64,000 nucleotides of DNA from Leptotrichia hongkongensis (lineage in GTDB: Bacteria > Fusobacteriota > Fusobacteriia > Fusobacteriales > Leptotrichiaceae): the NCBI RefSeq assembly GCF_041538065.1, contig NZ_JBGORW010000008.1, positions 1 to 64,000 of the forward strand, written 5' to 3'. The notes under the pieces were generated by a model. It was not told the origin of the DNA. It did not search any database and saw only the letters and a list, made by a program, of their open reading frames with translations. Positions 33,998 to 43,546 of this stretch are shown one piece after another; the first letter of the stretch is position 1, and every line of letters starts with the position of its first letter. The position numbers were made by a program, and so were the translations under genes.

Positions 33998-34747
33998 TTA
34001 TTCTTTCACAGCCTCAAATCTCAATCTCACATAATCCGCCAGAATTTGTCCATTTTCATTTCTTTCAAGTTCTTTTTCCACTTTTTCTGTTATTTCATCA
34101 ATCAGTTTTTCATGCATTTCCACTGGAACGTTTACAAGAGCAGGTGCAGAAAAAGTTTGAAGCCATCCTTTTATTCCAGTTGGAAGCAAAGTAGGACGGG
34201 GAAAACTTATCATTCTTTTTACTTTCAGCCCATATTTTTCAAGTAATTCCGTTTTTTCTTCTGGAGTTGGAAAAAACCAGCATTTTTTAGCTTTCAGGTT
34301 ATGTTTTTCTAAAGTTTCAAAAATAGCATTCTCTATTTTTTCCACGTTTCCTTTACGACCCGTCTCGGCTACAAAACGTCCACCTTTTTTCAAGGCTCGA
34401 GCTACTCCTTCCATCACTTTCTCTGGATTAGTCATCCAATGTAGTGCCGCATTGGAAAAAATCGCATCAAACTCATTTTCAAATTTCATATTCTGTGCAT
34501 CTCCCTGTATGGCTTCAATCCCAATTTTTCTTGTCGCTTCAACAAATTTCTGACTTCCGTCAAGCCCTAAAACTTTGCACCCATATTCAGTAATTTTCTT
34601 AGTCAATACTCCATCTCCACAGCCTAAATCCAAGATATACTCATCTTTTTGAGGATTTAACCATTCAATCAGCTCTTCTCCATAAGTTGATACAAAACGT
34701 GCATTTTTCTCATATTTTTCCTTTTCCCAATGCTGACTTACTTTCAT
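33998..34747 (-). CDS. Class I SAM methyltransferase (Tam-like)
   Basis: A 249-aa methyltransferase with SAM motif I in ILDLGCGDGVLTKKI (about 39-53), the acidic GLDGS, DAIFSNAALHW (about 92) and a C-terminal PRPTLLPTGIKGWLQTF typical of trans-aconitate 2-methyltransferase-like enzymes. Such enzymes methylate acids related to TCA or leucine-pathway intermediates; the substrate here is unknown. It follows ilvN by 40 nt and is probably in the BCAA transcript. Confidence 0.87.
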   Translation of the reverse strand: MKVSQHWEKEKYEKNARFVSTYGEELIEWLNPQKDEYILDLGCGDGVLTKKITEYGCKVLGLDGSQKFVEATRKIGIEAIQGDAQNMKFENEFDAIFSNAALHWMTNPEKVMEGVARALKKGGRFVAETGRKGNVEKIENAIFETLEKHNLKAKKCWFFPTPEEKTELLEKYGLKVKRMISFPRPTLLPTGIKGWLQTFSAPALVNVPVEMHEKLIDEITEKVEKELERNENGQILADYVRLRFEAVKE

Positions 34748-34787
34748 TTTATTACTTCCCTTCTATACTTTTTTTATTTAAAAAATA

Positions 34788-35276
34788 TTACATTTTTTCT
34801 CCACGGCTCATTGCTACAACCCCTGTTTTGGCGATTTCCAGTATTCCATAACTTTTCATCATTTCCACAAATCCACGTAATTTTTTCACATTTCCTGTAA
34901 GTTCTATTACAAGCGAGTTTGGTGCCACATCTAGCACTTTTCCACGATAAATGTCTGCAATTTGAACGATTTGAGCTCTTGTTTGAGCATCAGATTTTAC
35001 TTTTATAAGCATAAGTTCACGTCTTATAACTCCTTCTGCTGGAAAAATCTTTACTTTTACAACGTCAACAATTTTATAAACTTGTTTTTGAATCTGATTT
35101 AATGCCTTGTCGTCACCATCAACTGTAAGTGTCAATCTCGCATAACCTGGCTTATTTGTAACTCCAGCAGTCATCTTGTTTACCGAATATCCTCTTCTAT
35201 TAAACATAGACATTATTCTTGATACAATTCCACTTGTATTTTTTGTAATTATTAATATTTCATGCTCCTTAATCAT
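34788..35276 (-). CDS. ilvN: Acetolactate synthase small (regulatory) subunit
   Basis: A 162-aa regulatory subunit. The N-terminal ACT domain has HEILIITKNTSGIVSRIMSMF and RRGYSVNKMTAG, and the C-terminal domain has LELTGN-like and RGFVEMM segments. It binds valine and controls IlvB. Its start overlaps the end of ilvB by 8 nt, which favours coupled synthesis in equal amounts. Confidence 0.95.
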   Translation of the reverse strand: MIKEHEILIITKNTSGIVSRIMSMFNRRGYSVNKMTAGVTNKPGYARLTLTVDGDDKALNQIQKQVYKIVDVVKVKIFPAEGVIRRELMLIKVKSDAQTRAQIVQIADIYRGKVLDVAPNSLVIELTGNVKKLRGFVEMMKSYGILEIAKTGVVAMSRGEKM

Positions 35277-36987
35277 TTTCCAGTACCCCTTTCTTACCTA
35301 TCATTTGACTTACAGTTTTTCCTGCTGGTATCATTGGAAACACATTTTCTTCCTTTTCAACAATACAATCCAGTATCACACCTTCATCTGATAAAATCAG
35401 ATCTTTTAATTTATTCTCCAAATCTGCCTTTGTCTGTAATCTTTCCGATTTTATCCCATATGCATCAGCAATTTTTACAAAATCAGGATTACATTCCAAA
35501 TCAACAAAAGAGTATCTCCTATCTTTAAATAATTCCTGCCATTGTCTAACCATTCCTAAGAATGAATTATTTATAATTACTATTTTTACTGGCAAGTTAT
35601 ACTGTCTAATCATCATAATTTCTTCAAGCGTCATTTGAAAACCACCATCTCCAACGATTAACACAACTTTCTTATCTCTTGCCCCAACTTGAGCTCCAAT
35701 TGCTGCTGGCACTCCAAATCCCATTGTTCCAGCTCCACCTGAAGTTACAATGCTATTTGCATTTTTATAAGTCATATATTGTGCAGCCCACATTTGATGC
35801 TGTCCAACATCTGTTACAACGATTGTATCCCCATCCAGAATATTGTTAATTGCCTTTAACACTTCCTGTGCAAGCAATTTATCCTTACCAACATCTCTAT
35901 GTGCCAATGGATATTCTTTTTTCCATTCTTTTACTTTATCTGTCCATTCTTTGTGATCCTGTGGCTCTAATTCCTTATTAATTTCAGAAAGCACATTTTT
36001 CAAATCTCCAACTATCGGAACATCAGCCTTTTTATTTTTATCAATTTCAGCAGGGTCAATATCTATATGTATTATTTTTGCACGTTCACAAAATTTGCTC
36101 GGATTTCCTGCGATTCTATCATCAAATCTTATCCCAGCCGCAATTACCAAATCTGCCTCATCTGTGGCATAATTTGCCGGAACAGTACCATGCATTCCAA
36201 GCATTCCAAGCGATAATTCATGATTTTCAGGGAACGCTCCAAGTCCTAAAAGAGTTGTAGTTACCGGAATATCCATTTTATTTACCAGCTCTAAAAGTTC
36301 CTTTGAAGCTCCAGATTTCATGACACCTGCTCCCGCTATGATTAACGGTTTTTTAGCTTTCTTTATCAATGATAAAGCTCTTTTTATCTGTACAGGATGC
36401 CCAACATAAGTCGGCTCGTATCCTTCCAGCTGTACTTCCTTGTCAAACAGCTTGTTAAATTCCTCATAAGAAATCTCCTGTTGCTGAATATCGTTTGGTA
36501 TATCCACCAGTACAGGTCCTGGTCTTCCTGTCGAAGCTATAAAATAAGCCTCTTTTATGATTCTTGGAATATCTTTAATATTTTGCACCAAATAATTTCC
36601 TTTTGTTATTGGAACAGTAATTCCTACTATATCAGTTTCCTGAAAAGCATCTCTACCAAGCAAGTTGCTTCTTACCTGTCCTGTTATCGCTAGTAATGGT
36701 ACAGAATCCATATGTGCAGTCATAATCCCTGTAACCAAATTTGTTGCTCCAGGTCCCGAGGTAGCAAGACAAACTCCCACTTTTCCAGAAACTCTCGCAT
36801 ATCCATCTGCCGCGTGCACTGAACCTTGCTCATGTCTTGCAAAATAATGTTTAATTTTACCAAAGCTGTAAATTTCATCATAAATTGGTATTACTGCTCC
36901 ACCAGGATACCCAAACATATCAGTTACGCCCACTCTATGAAGGCATTCCAATAGCATTCTTGCACCATTTATCATTTCGTTACTCAT
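35269..36987 (-). CDS. ilvB: Acetolactate synthase large (catalytic) subunit
   Basis: A 572-aa ThDP- and FAD-dependent enzyme making acetolactate and acetohydroxybutyrate. The catalytic Glu lies in FARHEQGSVHAADGYAR (about 46-62). The ThDP/Mg motif is GDGGFQMTLEEIMMIRQYN (about 440-460). FGYPGGAVIPIYD opens the first domain. The full domain order (N-terminal ThDP, central, C-terminal ThDP) is present. Confidence 0.97.
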   Translation of the reverse strand: MSNEMINGARMLLECLHRVGVTDMFGYPGGAVIPIYDEIYSFGKIKHYFARHEQGSVHAADGYARVSGKVGVCLATSGPGATNLVTGIMTAHMDSVPLLAITGQVRSNLLGRDAFQETDIVGITVPITKGNYLVQNIKDIPRIIKEAYFIASTGRPGPVLVDIPNDIQQQEISYEEFNKLFDKEVQLEGYEPTYVGHPVQIKRALSLIKKAKKPLIIAGAGVMKSGASKELLELVNKMDIPVTTTLLGLGAFPENHELSLGMLGMHGTVPANYATDEADLVIAAGIRFDDRIAGNPSKFCERAKIIHIDIDPAEIDKNKKADVPIVGDLKNVLSEINKELEPQDHKEWTDKVKEWKKEYPLAHRDVGKDKLLAQEVLKAINNILDGDTIVVTDVGQHQMWAAQYMTYKNANSIVTSGGAGTMGFGVPAAIGAQVGARDKKVVLIVGDGGFQMTLEEIMMIRQYNLPVKIVIINNSFLGMVRQWQELFKDRRYSFVDLECNPDFVKIADAYGIKSERLQTKADLENKLKDLILSDEGVILDCIVEKEENVFPMIPAGKTVSQMIGKKGVLEND

Positions 36988-37126
36988 TTTTCAACCACCT
37001 TTTCTTTTTGATTTTTTTATTAATTTTTCGATAATTTAATTTCTTGATTTATAATATTCCTAACAGTGTTTCCCATTTAAATATTGAATGTTTAATAAAT
37101 TTTTAATTGCATACTATTTAACTTTT

Positions 37127-38344
37127 TTATTCTATCTCCTGCGAATTTAATCTTTTAACTACATATCCTTTTTTATTAAATTCCTCTATTATTTTTTGAA
37201 TATGCTCCTCACCATTTGTTTCTACCGTTACCTGAAGTTCCACATCGTGAAATCTATTAAGATTTTTAAACTGATTATGATCAAGCCTTATAACATTTGC
37301 ATTTTGTTCAGACAAGATTTGCGATACAGTAACCAGCTGTCCTGGTTTATCAGGCAAGTCAACCGAAAATCTAAATATTCTACCTCTTACAATAAGCCCT
37401 TTATTTATCATAGAAGAAATAGTCAATACATCAATATTTCCTCCACTTAAAATTGATACAATCTTTTTCCCTTTTTCATTAATTTTTCTAAGTGCCGCAA
37501 CCGAAAGAACTCCTGCATTTTCTGCAACAATTTTATGTTTTTCAACTAACAGAAGGAAAGATTCCATAAGTTCATAATCTGAAATTGTAATTATATCGTC
37601 CACATAATTTTTTATATAATCAAAGTTCAATTCTCCGATTTTTCTAACTGCCGTTCCATCCGCAATCGTATTTGTTTCAGGCAGTTCCACAACATCTCCA
37701 TTTTTTAGAGCTGCAATTGCCGAAGCTGCTCCTTCTGGCTCCACACCGATTATTTTTATCATAGGATTTTTCAGTTTTGCCGCAAGTGCAATTCCTGAAA
37801 TTAGTCCTCCACCTCCAAGTGGCACAAGAATTATATCAGCATCAGGTAATTCTTCTAACACTTCAAGTGCAATTGTTCCCTGTCCTTCCACAACATCATC
37901 ATCATTAAACGGATGAATAAATACATACCCTTCCTTCTCCTGTAGTTCTCTCGCATAATTATAGGCATCATCATATTCTTCCCCAGCCAAAATAACTTCA
38001 GCACCATATTGACGAGTTGCTTCCACTTTTATAAGCGGTGTGTATTTAGGCATTACAATAACTGCCTTAATTCCTAGTTTTTGAGCCGCAAGAGCCACAC
38101 CCTGAGCATGATTCCCTGCTGATGAAGCAATAACTCCCTTTCTTTTCTCCTCTTCTGTCAATTTTGCAATCTTGTTATATGCTCCCCTAATTTTAAACGA
38201 ACCTGTTCTTTGTAAGTTTTCAGGCTTAATATAAACATCATTTCCAGTTTCTTTCGAGAACACTGAACTGTGAATCAATTTAGTTTTTGTTATCACAGTA
38301 CTTAATCTCTCTCTTGCTTCCATAAAATCATAAAGTTTATGCAA
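37127..38344 (-). CDS. ilvA: Threonine ammonia-lyase (biosynthetic type with ACT domain)
   Basis: A PLP enzyme converting threonine to 2-oxobutyrate for isoleucine synthesis. PLP Lys lies in GSFKIRGAYNKI (about 52), ASSAGNHAQGVALAA is at about 80 and GGGGLISG at about 180. A short C-terminal ACT-like domain (about 320-400, with VDLPDKPGQLVTVSQILSE) suggests allosteric control. No ATG has a ribosome site. A TTG at 38344 lies 8 nt after AAGG and is preferred; another TTG at 38362 has none. Confidence 0.93.
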   Translation of the reverse strand: MHKLYDFMEARERLSTVITKTKLIHSSVFSKETGNDVYIKPENLQRTGSFKIRGAYNKIAKLTEEEKRKGVIASSAGNHAQGVALAAQKLGIKAVIVMPKYTPLIKVEATRQYGAEVILAGEEYDDAYNYARELQEKEGYVFIHPFNDDDVVEGQGTIALEVLEELPDADIILVPLGGGGLISGIALAAKLKNPMIKIIGVEPEGAASAIAALKNGDVVELPETNTIADGTAVRKIGELNFDYIKNYVDDIITISDYELMESFLLLVEKHKIVAENAGVLSVAALRKINEKGKKIVSILSGGNIDVLTISSMINKGLIVRGRIFRFSVDLPDKPGQLVTVSQILSEQNANVIRLDHNQFKNLNRFHDVELQVTVETNGEEHIQKIIEEFNKKGYVVKRLNSQEIE

Positions 38345-38422
38345 TCTCTTCACCTTCTTCAAAATTTTTTATTTATTTTAAATATCTATTTTTATATAAT
38401 ATTTTTTATTTACATTTTTAAT

Positions 38423-38515
38423 TTTTTTAACGTAAGGGCATCAATCGCCATGCCCTTACATCCCCGCTTTACGCAAAACTTTCTTATAAAGAAAAAAGAA
38501 AACTCGCTTTTGAAT
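38423..38515 (-). repeat. Dispersed hairpin element, copy 1
   Basis: On the minus strand the element runs from AAAAGCGAGTTT to a perfect 10-bp hairpin, GTAAGGGCAT/ATGCCCTTAC (plus 38432-38441 and 38450-38459), followed by an A-rich stretch. A second copy in the opposite genomic orientation lies at 52703-52800 with the same order of landmarks. The stems differ by a compensated C-G to G-C change. It lies in a 409-bp gap between ilvA and the esterase gene. An open frame here is judged not to be a real gene. Confidence 0.6.
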
Positions 38516-38753
38516 TTAAATTGTTTTAATAAAAGCAACTGCATTTCATTCAAAATATATTCCAAAAGCTCAAACAGTTCTTTTTCCTTTAACGAAATTT
38601 TGCTTATTATTTTTACTATTACAAGTAGTATCGTTAAGTTAAAAATTCCGTGAATTTTTAGAAACAAAAATTACAGAAAAAAATACCCATTAACTATAAT
38701 TCTTTTTACAAAATTTAAAATTGCGGCTACATTATCTATTTTTTATTTAAATA

Positions 38754-39623
38754 TTAGATATTTTTTATCTTTTCATTTAAAAACTCTATTATTATATTTA
38801 CAATTTCTGGCTGAAACCAATATTCATCAGAATGTCCTGCCCCAGTTACTACATATCTTGTTGATTCTATCCCTTTTTCAATTAATGCCTTGTGAAGTTT
38901 TTCTGTATGGATTGGAGGGACTAAAGTGTCTGCATCTCCGTGCATCAATAAGAATGGTGGTGTTTTATCAGAAATATATGATATTGGGTTTGTTACTTTT
39001 ATATCATTTCTTACATCATTTAGCCAAAATTTCACTGATAATAATATTGCCCTGTAACCTTCATCAATATCATCTGGAATTTCAAAATCCACTTCTCCAA
39101 AGTCTGTTACTCCATAAATATCGATAACTGCCTTTATATCGCTATTTTCAGATAAATTTTCACCTTTGTCAAAATCTCTTGTTCCATTTGTCGCTCCAGC
39201 CATTGCTACAAGATATCCACCAGCAGAATCACCCATTATAGCTATTCTTTCTTTATCTATCCCATACTCATCAGCATTAGCCTTCAAAAATCTGATTGCT
39301 GATTTTACATCTTCCACACTTTGCGGAAATACTCCATCAGGAATAGTTCTATATTCCATACTTGCAACCACATAACCAGCCTTTGCGATTTCAATTCTTT
39401 GCTGTAAATAATTTTCCTTGTAGCTATGTGCAAATGAGCCACCTGTTACAAACAGCACTGTTGGAAACTTTCCTTCCCTATTGGGTTTCAAAATATCCAT
39501 TTCCAATTTTATATTTTTTCTAAAATAGCTGACTGGCTGTGAATAAGTAACATTCACTATTGATTTTATCTTCTCTTGTGTCAGCTCGATATTTAAAACT
39601 TTACTTTCTCCACCATTTTCCAT
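38754..39623 (-). CDS. Alpha/beta-hydrolase esterase
   Basis: A 289-aa cytosolic hydrolase of the BD-FAE/hormone-sensitive-lipase-like group. The nucleophile motif GDSAGGYL (about residue 130) follows VTGGSFAHSY (the oxyanion region). The Asp is in MHGDADTLVPP (about 230) and the His in GAGHSDEYW (about 262). It lies 28 nt after ilvD, so probably in the same transcript. Substrate unknown. Confidence 0.87.
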   Translation of the reverse strand: MENGGESKVLNIELTQEKIKSIVNVTYSQPVSYFRKNIKLEMDILKPNREGKFPTVLFVTGGSFAHSYKENYLQQRIEIAKAGYVVASMEYRTIPDGVFPQSVEDVKSAIRFLKANADEYGIDKERIAIMGDSAGGYLVAMAGATNGTRDFDKGENLSENSDIKAVIDIYGVTDFGEVDFEIPDDIDEGYRAILLSVKFWLNDVRNDIKVTNPISYISDKTPPFLLMHGDADTLVPPIHTEKLHKALIEKGIESTRYVVTGAGHSDEYWFQPEIVNIIIEFLNEKIKNI

Positions 39624-39650
39624 TTCAATCTCCTCCTTTGTAAAAGCACA

Positions 39651-41330
39651 TTAGTCCAATATCTCAATAGCCCCTCTATCTGCAGAAGACACGTGCATTG
39701 CATATTTTCTCAAATACCCTTTTACTTCAATTTTGAATGGTTCCAATTTAGCTTTTCTTGCTTCAATTTCTTCATCCGAAATTTTTATGTTTATTGTTCT
39801 GCTTGGAATATCAATTTCAATAATATCTCCATCTTGAACTATAGCAATATTTCCACCTGAAGCAGCTTCTGGAGAAACATGTCCAATTGAAGCTCCTCTT
39901 GTCGCTCCTGAAAATCTTCCGTCTGTAATTAACGCAACATCCTTGTCAAGTCCCATTCCAGCAATCATCGCTGTTGGTGATAACATTTCTCTCATCCCAG
40001 GCCCACCTTTTGGTCCTTCATATCTAATAATTACAACATCTCCTGCTACAATTTTTCCACCAACAATTGCTTCTACAGCTTCTTCCTCACTATTAAATAC
40101 TTTTGCTGGTCCTGTATGCTGTAACATTTCCGGATCTACTGCCCCTTCTTTAACAACGCAGCCGTCTGGTGCCAAGTTTCCTTTTAATACTGCAATTCCA
40201 CCAGTTTTATATGCTGGTTTGTCCCAAGGCTTGATTACATCATCATCATTTATAAATGCTTCTTTTGCAAGTTCTCCTTGAGTACGCAATGCTACAGTTT
40301 TTGTATTTTCATGTAATCTTCCATTTTCAAGCAATCTTTTCATAACTCCTGTTACTCCACCTGCTCTGTACAAGTCTTCTATAAAATATTCACCAGATGG
40401 CGATAATTTACACAATTGCGGAGTTATTTTTGCAATTTCATTAAAATCTTCCAATGTCAATTTTATTCCTGCTTCATGTGCTATCGCTGGCAAGTGTAGA
40501 GCTGTATTTGATGATCCTCCAAGAGCCATATCCATTGCAACCGCATTTTCAAATGCTTCTCTTGTCAAAATATCTTTTGGACGAACATCTGCTTTCAATA
40601 CTTCCATAATTTGCATCCCAGCTTTTTTAGCAAGCCGTATTCTTTCTGAAAATACCGCTGGTACAGTTCCATTTCCTGGAAGCCCTAATCCAAGTGCTTC
40701 TGTTAAACAGTTCATTGTATTTGCTGTATACATTCCTGCACAAGATCCGCAAGTCGGACATGCCATTTCTTCAACAGAATTAAGTTCTCTTTTAGTTATT
40801 AATCCAGCTTCATATTGTCCAACTGCTTCAAACACATTACTAAGCCCTATCTTCTTACCTTTATACACTCCCGCAAGCATCGCTCCTCCACTTACAAATA
40901 TTGAAGGTATATTTAGTCTTGCAGCTGCGATTAACATTCCAGGCACTACCTTATCACAGTTTGGCATAAATACAATCGCATCAAACGGAGTAGCCATTGC
41001 AACTGCTTCAATCGAATCTGCGATTATGTTTCTTGTTACCAGCGAAAATTTCATCCCAATATGATTCATTGCAAGTCCATCACAAATTCCAATTGTATTA
41101 AATTCCATTGGAACTCCTCCAGCCATTCTTATACCATCCTTCACAGCCTGAACCAAATTTTTCAAATGAACATGCCCCGGTATAATTTCATTAAATGAAT
41201 TAGCAATCCCAATAATTGGACGATCCATTTCTTCACTTGTAAATCCTAACCCTTTCAAAAGCGATCTGTGTGGAGCTCTAGCCTCTCCTCTTGTTAAGTT
41301 GTTACTTCTTCCTTTTCCTTTCATTGTCAT
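39651..41330 (-). CDS. ilvD: Dihydroxy-acid dehydratase
   Basis: Third step of isoleucine and valine synthesis. The 559-aa Fe-S enzyme has the cluster cysteines in PNCDKVVPGM (about 120) and CPTCGSCAGMYTANTMNC (about 190), with the GRFSGATRGASIGHV loop (about 465). The frame extends to 41363, but AGGAGAG lies 9 nt before the ATG at 41330, which is the better start. It is the first ilv gene of the collinear set. The 300 bp upstream hold a small gene's terminator and AT-rich sequence. No T-box is seen. Confidence 0.97.
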   Translation of the reverse strand: MTMKGKGRSNNLTRGEARAPHRSLLKGLGFTSEEMDRPIIGIANSFNEIIPGHVHLKNLVQAVKDGIRMAGGVPMEFNTIGICDGLAMNHIGMKFSLVTRNIIADSIEAVAMATPFDAIVFMPNCDKVVPGMLIAAARLNIPSIFVSGGAMLAGVYKGKKIGLSNVFEAVGQYEAGLITKRELNSVEEMACPTCGSCAGMYTANTMNCLTEALGLGLPGNGTVPAVFSERIRLAKKAGMQIMEVLKADVRPKDILTREAFENAVAMDMALGGSSNTALHLPAIAHEAGIKLTLEDFNEIAKITPQLCKLSPSGEYFIEDLYRAGGVTGVMKRLLENGRLHENTKTVALRTQGELAKEAFINDDDVIKPWDKPAYKTGGIAVLKGNLAPDGCVVKEGAVDPEMLQHTGPAKVFNSEEEAVEAIVGGKIVAGDVVIIRYEGPKGGPGMREMLSPTAMIAGMGLDKDVALITDGRFSGATRGASIGHVSPEAASGGNIAIVQDGDIIEIDIPSRTINIKISDEEIEARKAKLEPFKIEVKGYLRKYAMHVSSADRGAIEILD

Positions 41331-41539
41331 TGATTTCACTCTCCTAAAATTTGTTTTTTTCATACATAGTTAATCTCAATTTTTAAGATTTTCCTATATA
41401 TTTTTATCTATAAAATATCAACAAACTTTAAAAATAATCATTTAAAGTTATTTGATTATATTTTATCACATATTTTATAAAATTTTTACTTATTTTTCTT
41501 TATAAATTTCATTGAATACTTTATTTTTACTAGTTTTTT

Positions 41540-41573
41540 AAAAAAATAAAAGACGATTTGTATATAAATCGCC
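41540..41573 (-). terminator. Terminator after the small membrane protein gene
   Basis: On the minus strand, GGCGATTT and AAATCGTC (plus 41566-41573 and 41552-41559) pair over 8 bp with one G-U and a 6-nt loop, followed by TTTTATTTTTT. It separates the 53-aa gene from ilvD. Confidence 0.7.
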
Positions 41574-41626
41574 TCAAAGTTATAAAAACAATAACAGTTT
41601 TTTATTATTCTATATAATTCTATCAA

Positions 41627-41788
41627 TTATTTCCCAGTAAAATTAGCCATTACTTCTCTATCATTTACCGATACAACAAAATCATTGTTAGAAACTTTTA
41701 AGGCAACGTATTTTCTATTTTGTACAACTTTAATTCCTAAAATTTCAATAATCAGTAATAATGATAAGACTAAAATTAATAATGACAT
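41627..41788 (-). CDS. Small single-pass membrane protein
   Basis: A 53-aa protein: an N-terminal hydrophobic helix (about 2-20), then a short polar beta-like tail (KYVALKVSNNDFVVSVNDRE). The ATG at 41788 has GGAGG at ideal spacing; an upstream in-frame ATG (41821) lacks one. It has its own strong promoter and terminator, so it is a genuine one-gene unit. Function unknown. Confidence 0.7.
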   Translation of the reverse strand: MSLLILVLSLLLIIEILGIKVVQNRKYVALKVSNNDFVVSVNDREVMANFTGK

Positions 41789-41837
41789 AATTTCCTCCAG
41801 TTTTTCAATTTTTTGATTCATTTATCTGTATGAAATT

Positions 41838-41866
41838 ATTATATCAAAAATCAATCATTTTGTAAA
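41838..41866 (-). promoter_or_regulatory. Promoter of the small membrane protein gene
   Basis: Minus strand: TTTACA (plus 41861-41866), a 17-bp spacer ending in TGA, then TATAAT (plus 41838-41843). This is a near-consensus sigma-70 promoter with an extended -10, about 50 bp before the start. Confidence 0.7.
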
Positions 41867-41929
41867 ATATATATTATATATATGACTTATATATTTTATT
41901 AATCTTTACAATTTCAAATTAAACAAAAT

Positions 41930-42670
41930 CTATTTTGATTTTTGAATAACATCCAATGCTTCTTTAAAATATTTTTTTAATTCTTCATCATCTGTTTTTT
42001 TGGCTACTTCCATTCCTTTTTTTAGCCATTTCTCAGCTGTTTCAGAATCTCCTAGTCCAGCATAAAAGTTCGTAAGATTGTAATATGCCCACGGATAGCC
42101 CTTTTGAACAGACGCCTGATACCATTTTAATGCCTCTTTCTGATTTCCTTCCTCTTCAAACATTAACCCCAATTTATTTTCCGAAAATCCATCTTTCTCA
42201 AATTTAGTTACCTTTAAATACCATTCTTTTGCATTCTTATAATCTTCCATTTCATAATATGCCCCCGCAATCCAAAGATAGTTATCAGGATTGTCTACTA
42301 ACTTTTGATATTCTTTATAATATTTTATTGATTTCTCATAGTCTCCTTTTTCAAAATATAAATATGCTATATTTGAAATCGCCGTAAAGTTACCGTTTTC
42401 TATGGCTTTTAAATACCACTTTTCAGCCTCTGAATAATTTTTTTGATTAGTATACAAAACTCCTAATCTATTTAAATAATCAGCATTATTTGGAAATTCA
42501 TTTACATATTTTGTAATTAAATTTACCATTTTTTTATTATCTTTTTTTTCATAAGCATCATCTATCTGTTTTTCTAATTTTGTTTTTTCCTCTTTCGTCA
42601 TCGCGGAAAAACTTTGAACTCCTAATCCCAAATTTACAATTACTAATAATAAAATCAAGTATTTTTTCAT
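41930..42670 (-). CDS. Secreted TPR-repeat protein A
   Basis: A 246-aa exported protein. The signal peptide is at about 1-22 (cleavage after SFSA is plausible). The rest (about 25-240) is a chain of helical tetratricopeptide/Sel1-like repeats, with repeated A-x-x-W-Y-L/Q-K patterns such as EAEKWYLKAIENGN, NAKEWYLK and EALKWYQASVQKG. Such repeats bind other proteins; the periplasmic partner is unknown. It is a paralog of the next gene upstream and probably cotranscribed with it. Confidence 0.82.
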   Translation of the reverse strand: MKKYLILLLVIVNLGLGVQSFSAMTKEEKTKLEKQIDDAYEKKDNKKMVNLITKYVNEFPNNADYLNRLGVLYTNQKNYSEAEKWYLKAIENGNFTAISNIAYLYFEKGDYEKSIKYYKEYQKLVDNPDNYLWIAGAYYEMEDYKNAKEWYLKVTKFEKDGFSENKLGLMFEEEGNQKEALKWYQASVQKGYPWAYYNLTNFYAGLGDSETAEKWLKKGMEVAKKTDDEELKKYFKEALDVIQKSK

Positions 42671-42705
42671 AATATCCCTTCTTTCTATTTTTTATATTAC
42701 TAAGG

Positions 42706-43485
42706 TTAGTTATTACTCTCAACTTCTTTAATGATCTCCTGTATATCTTTCATTTGTTTTTGATCTTTTTGCTTTTTCGCTGTTTCAAAAGATTTTTTTA
42801 GCCATTTTAATGCGGTATTCTTATCTCTCTGTTGATAGTACAAAATCCCTAGATTCGCTTGGCCTCCTGAATTTCCTTTATCTGAGGATTCTAAAAACCA
42901 TTTTCTAGCCTCTTTCTGATTCCCTTCAGCAAGATAAATCTGTCCTAAAATATTTTGTGACATCCCTTCTTCATCCTTGACGTAGGATTTTAATAAATAT
43001 TTTTTTGCTTCTTCTGTATTTTCCAATCTATAATTTAAATAACCCATTATAAAATCTATCTCATCTATGCTTCCAAAATTTTTATTATCAATTTTGCTAA
43101 GCCACTTTAATGCTTTTTCATATTCTTCCATTCCCATATAAACTATCCCTGTTAATAGCCTTATATCATATTTCTTCCCATCATCTGCTATAAAAGGATA
43201 TTTTTTCTGCATCTCTATCGCTTCATTTAATTCTTTTTCACTTTCATTCTTTTTGCCCATGTCATCATACAACATTCCCAATACAGCTTTTAATACAACA
43301 TTAGTTGGATTTTTTTGTATATCTTCTTTTAACATTGATATTGCCTTCTGTCTATTCCCTTTATCATATTCTTCCGACACTTTCTCTATCACTTTTTCAA
43401 ATTCCTTAGAATTCATTTGTGAAAATCCCTGCACTCCAAAAATCAAGCTGGTCATAATTATCGCAAAAACTAATAGTTTTTTCAT
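42706..43485 (-). CDS. Secreted TPR-repeat protein B
   Basis: A 259-aa paralog of the downstream gene. The signal peptide ends near GVQGFS, very similar to GVQSFS in the neighbour. Several TPR units follow, for example EKALKWLSKID, EARKWFLESSDKGNSGGQANLG and TALKWLKKS. Both proteins are probably periplasmic scaffold or chaperone-like. A promoter lies about 60 bp upstream. Confidence 0.82.
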   Translation of the reverse strand: MKKLLVFAIIMTSLIFGVQGFSQMNSKEFEKVIEKVSEEYDKGNRQKAISMLKEDIQKNPTNVVLKAVLGMLYDDMGKKNESEKELNEAIEMQKKYPFIADDGKKYDIRLLTGIVYMGMEEYEKALKWLSKIDNKNFGSIDEIDFIMGYLNYRLENTEEAKKYLLKSYVKDEEGMSQNILGQIYLAEGNQKEARKWFLESSDKGNSGGQANLGILYYQQRDKNTALKWLKKSFETAKKQKDQKQMKDIQEIIKEVESNN

Positions 43486-43546
43486 TTCTACACCTACCTT
43501 TTTTCATTAGTTCTTTGTTTTTGTTTAATTAAAAATTTCTTCGTTT

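Noticed and set aside
38410..38667. 85-aa open frame on the minus strand between ilvA and the esterase gene
   Set aside because: It runs through the dispersed hairpin element, has no ribosome site, and its end is explained by the hairpin arms. Copy 2 of the element has a stop in the corresponding frame.
41364..41626. T-box or attenuator before ilvD (also checked before ilvA, ilvB, leuA, leuC, leuB and ilvC)
   Set aside because: No T-box consensus and no leader peptide rich in Leu, Ile or Val codons was seen. Only an AT-only 9-bp hairpin (41424-41432 with 41441-41449) is present.
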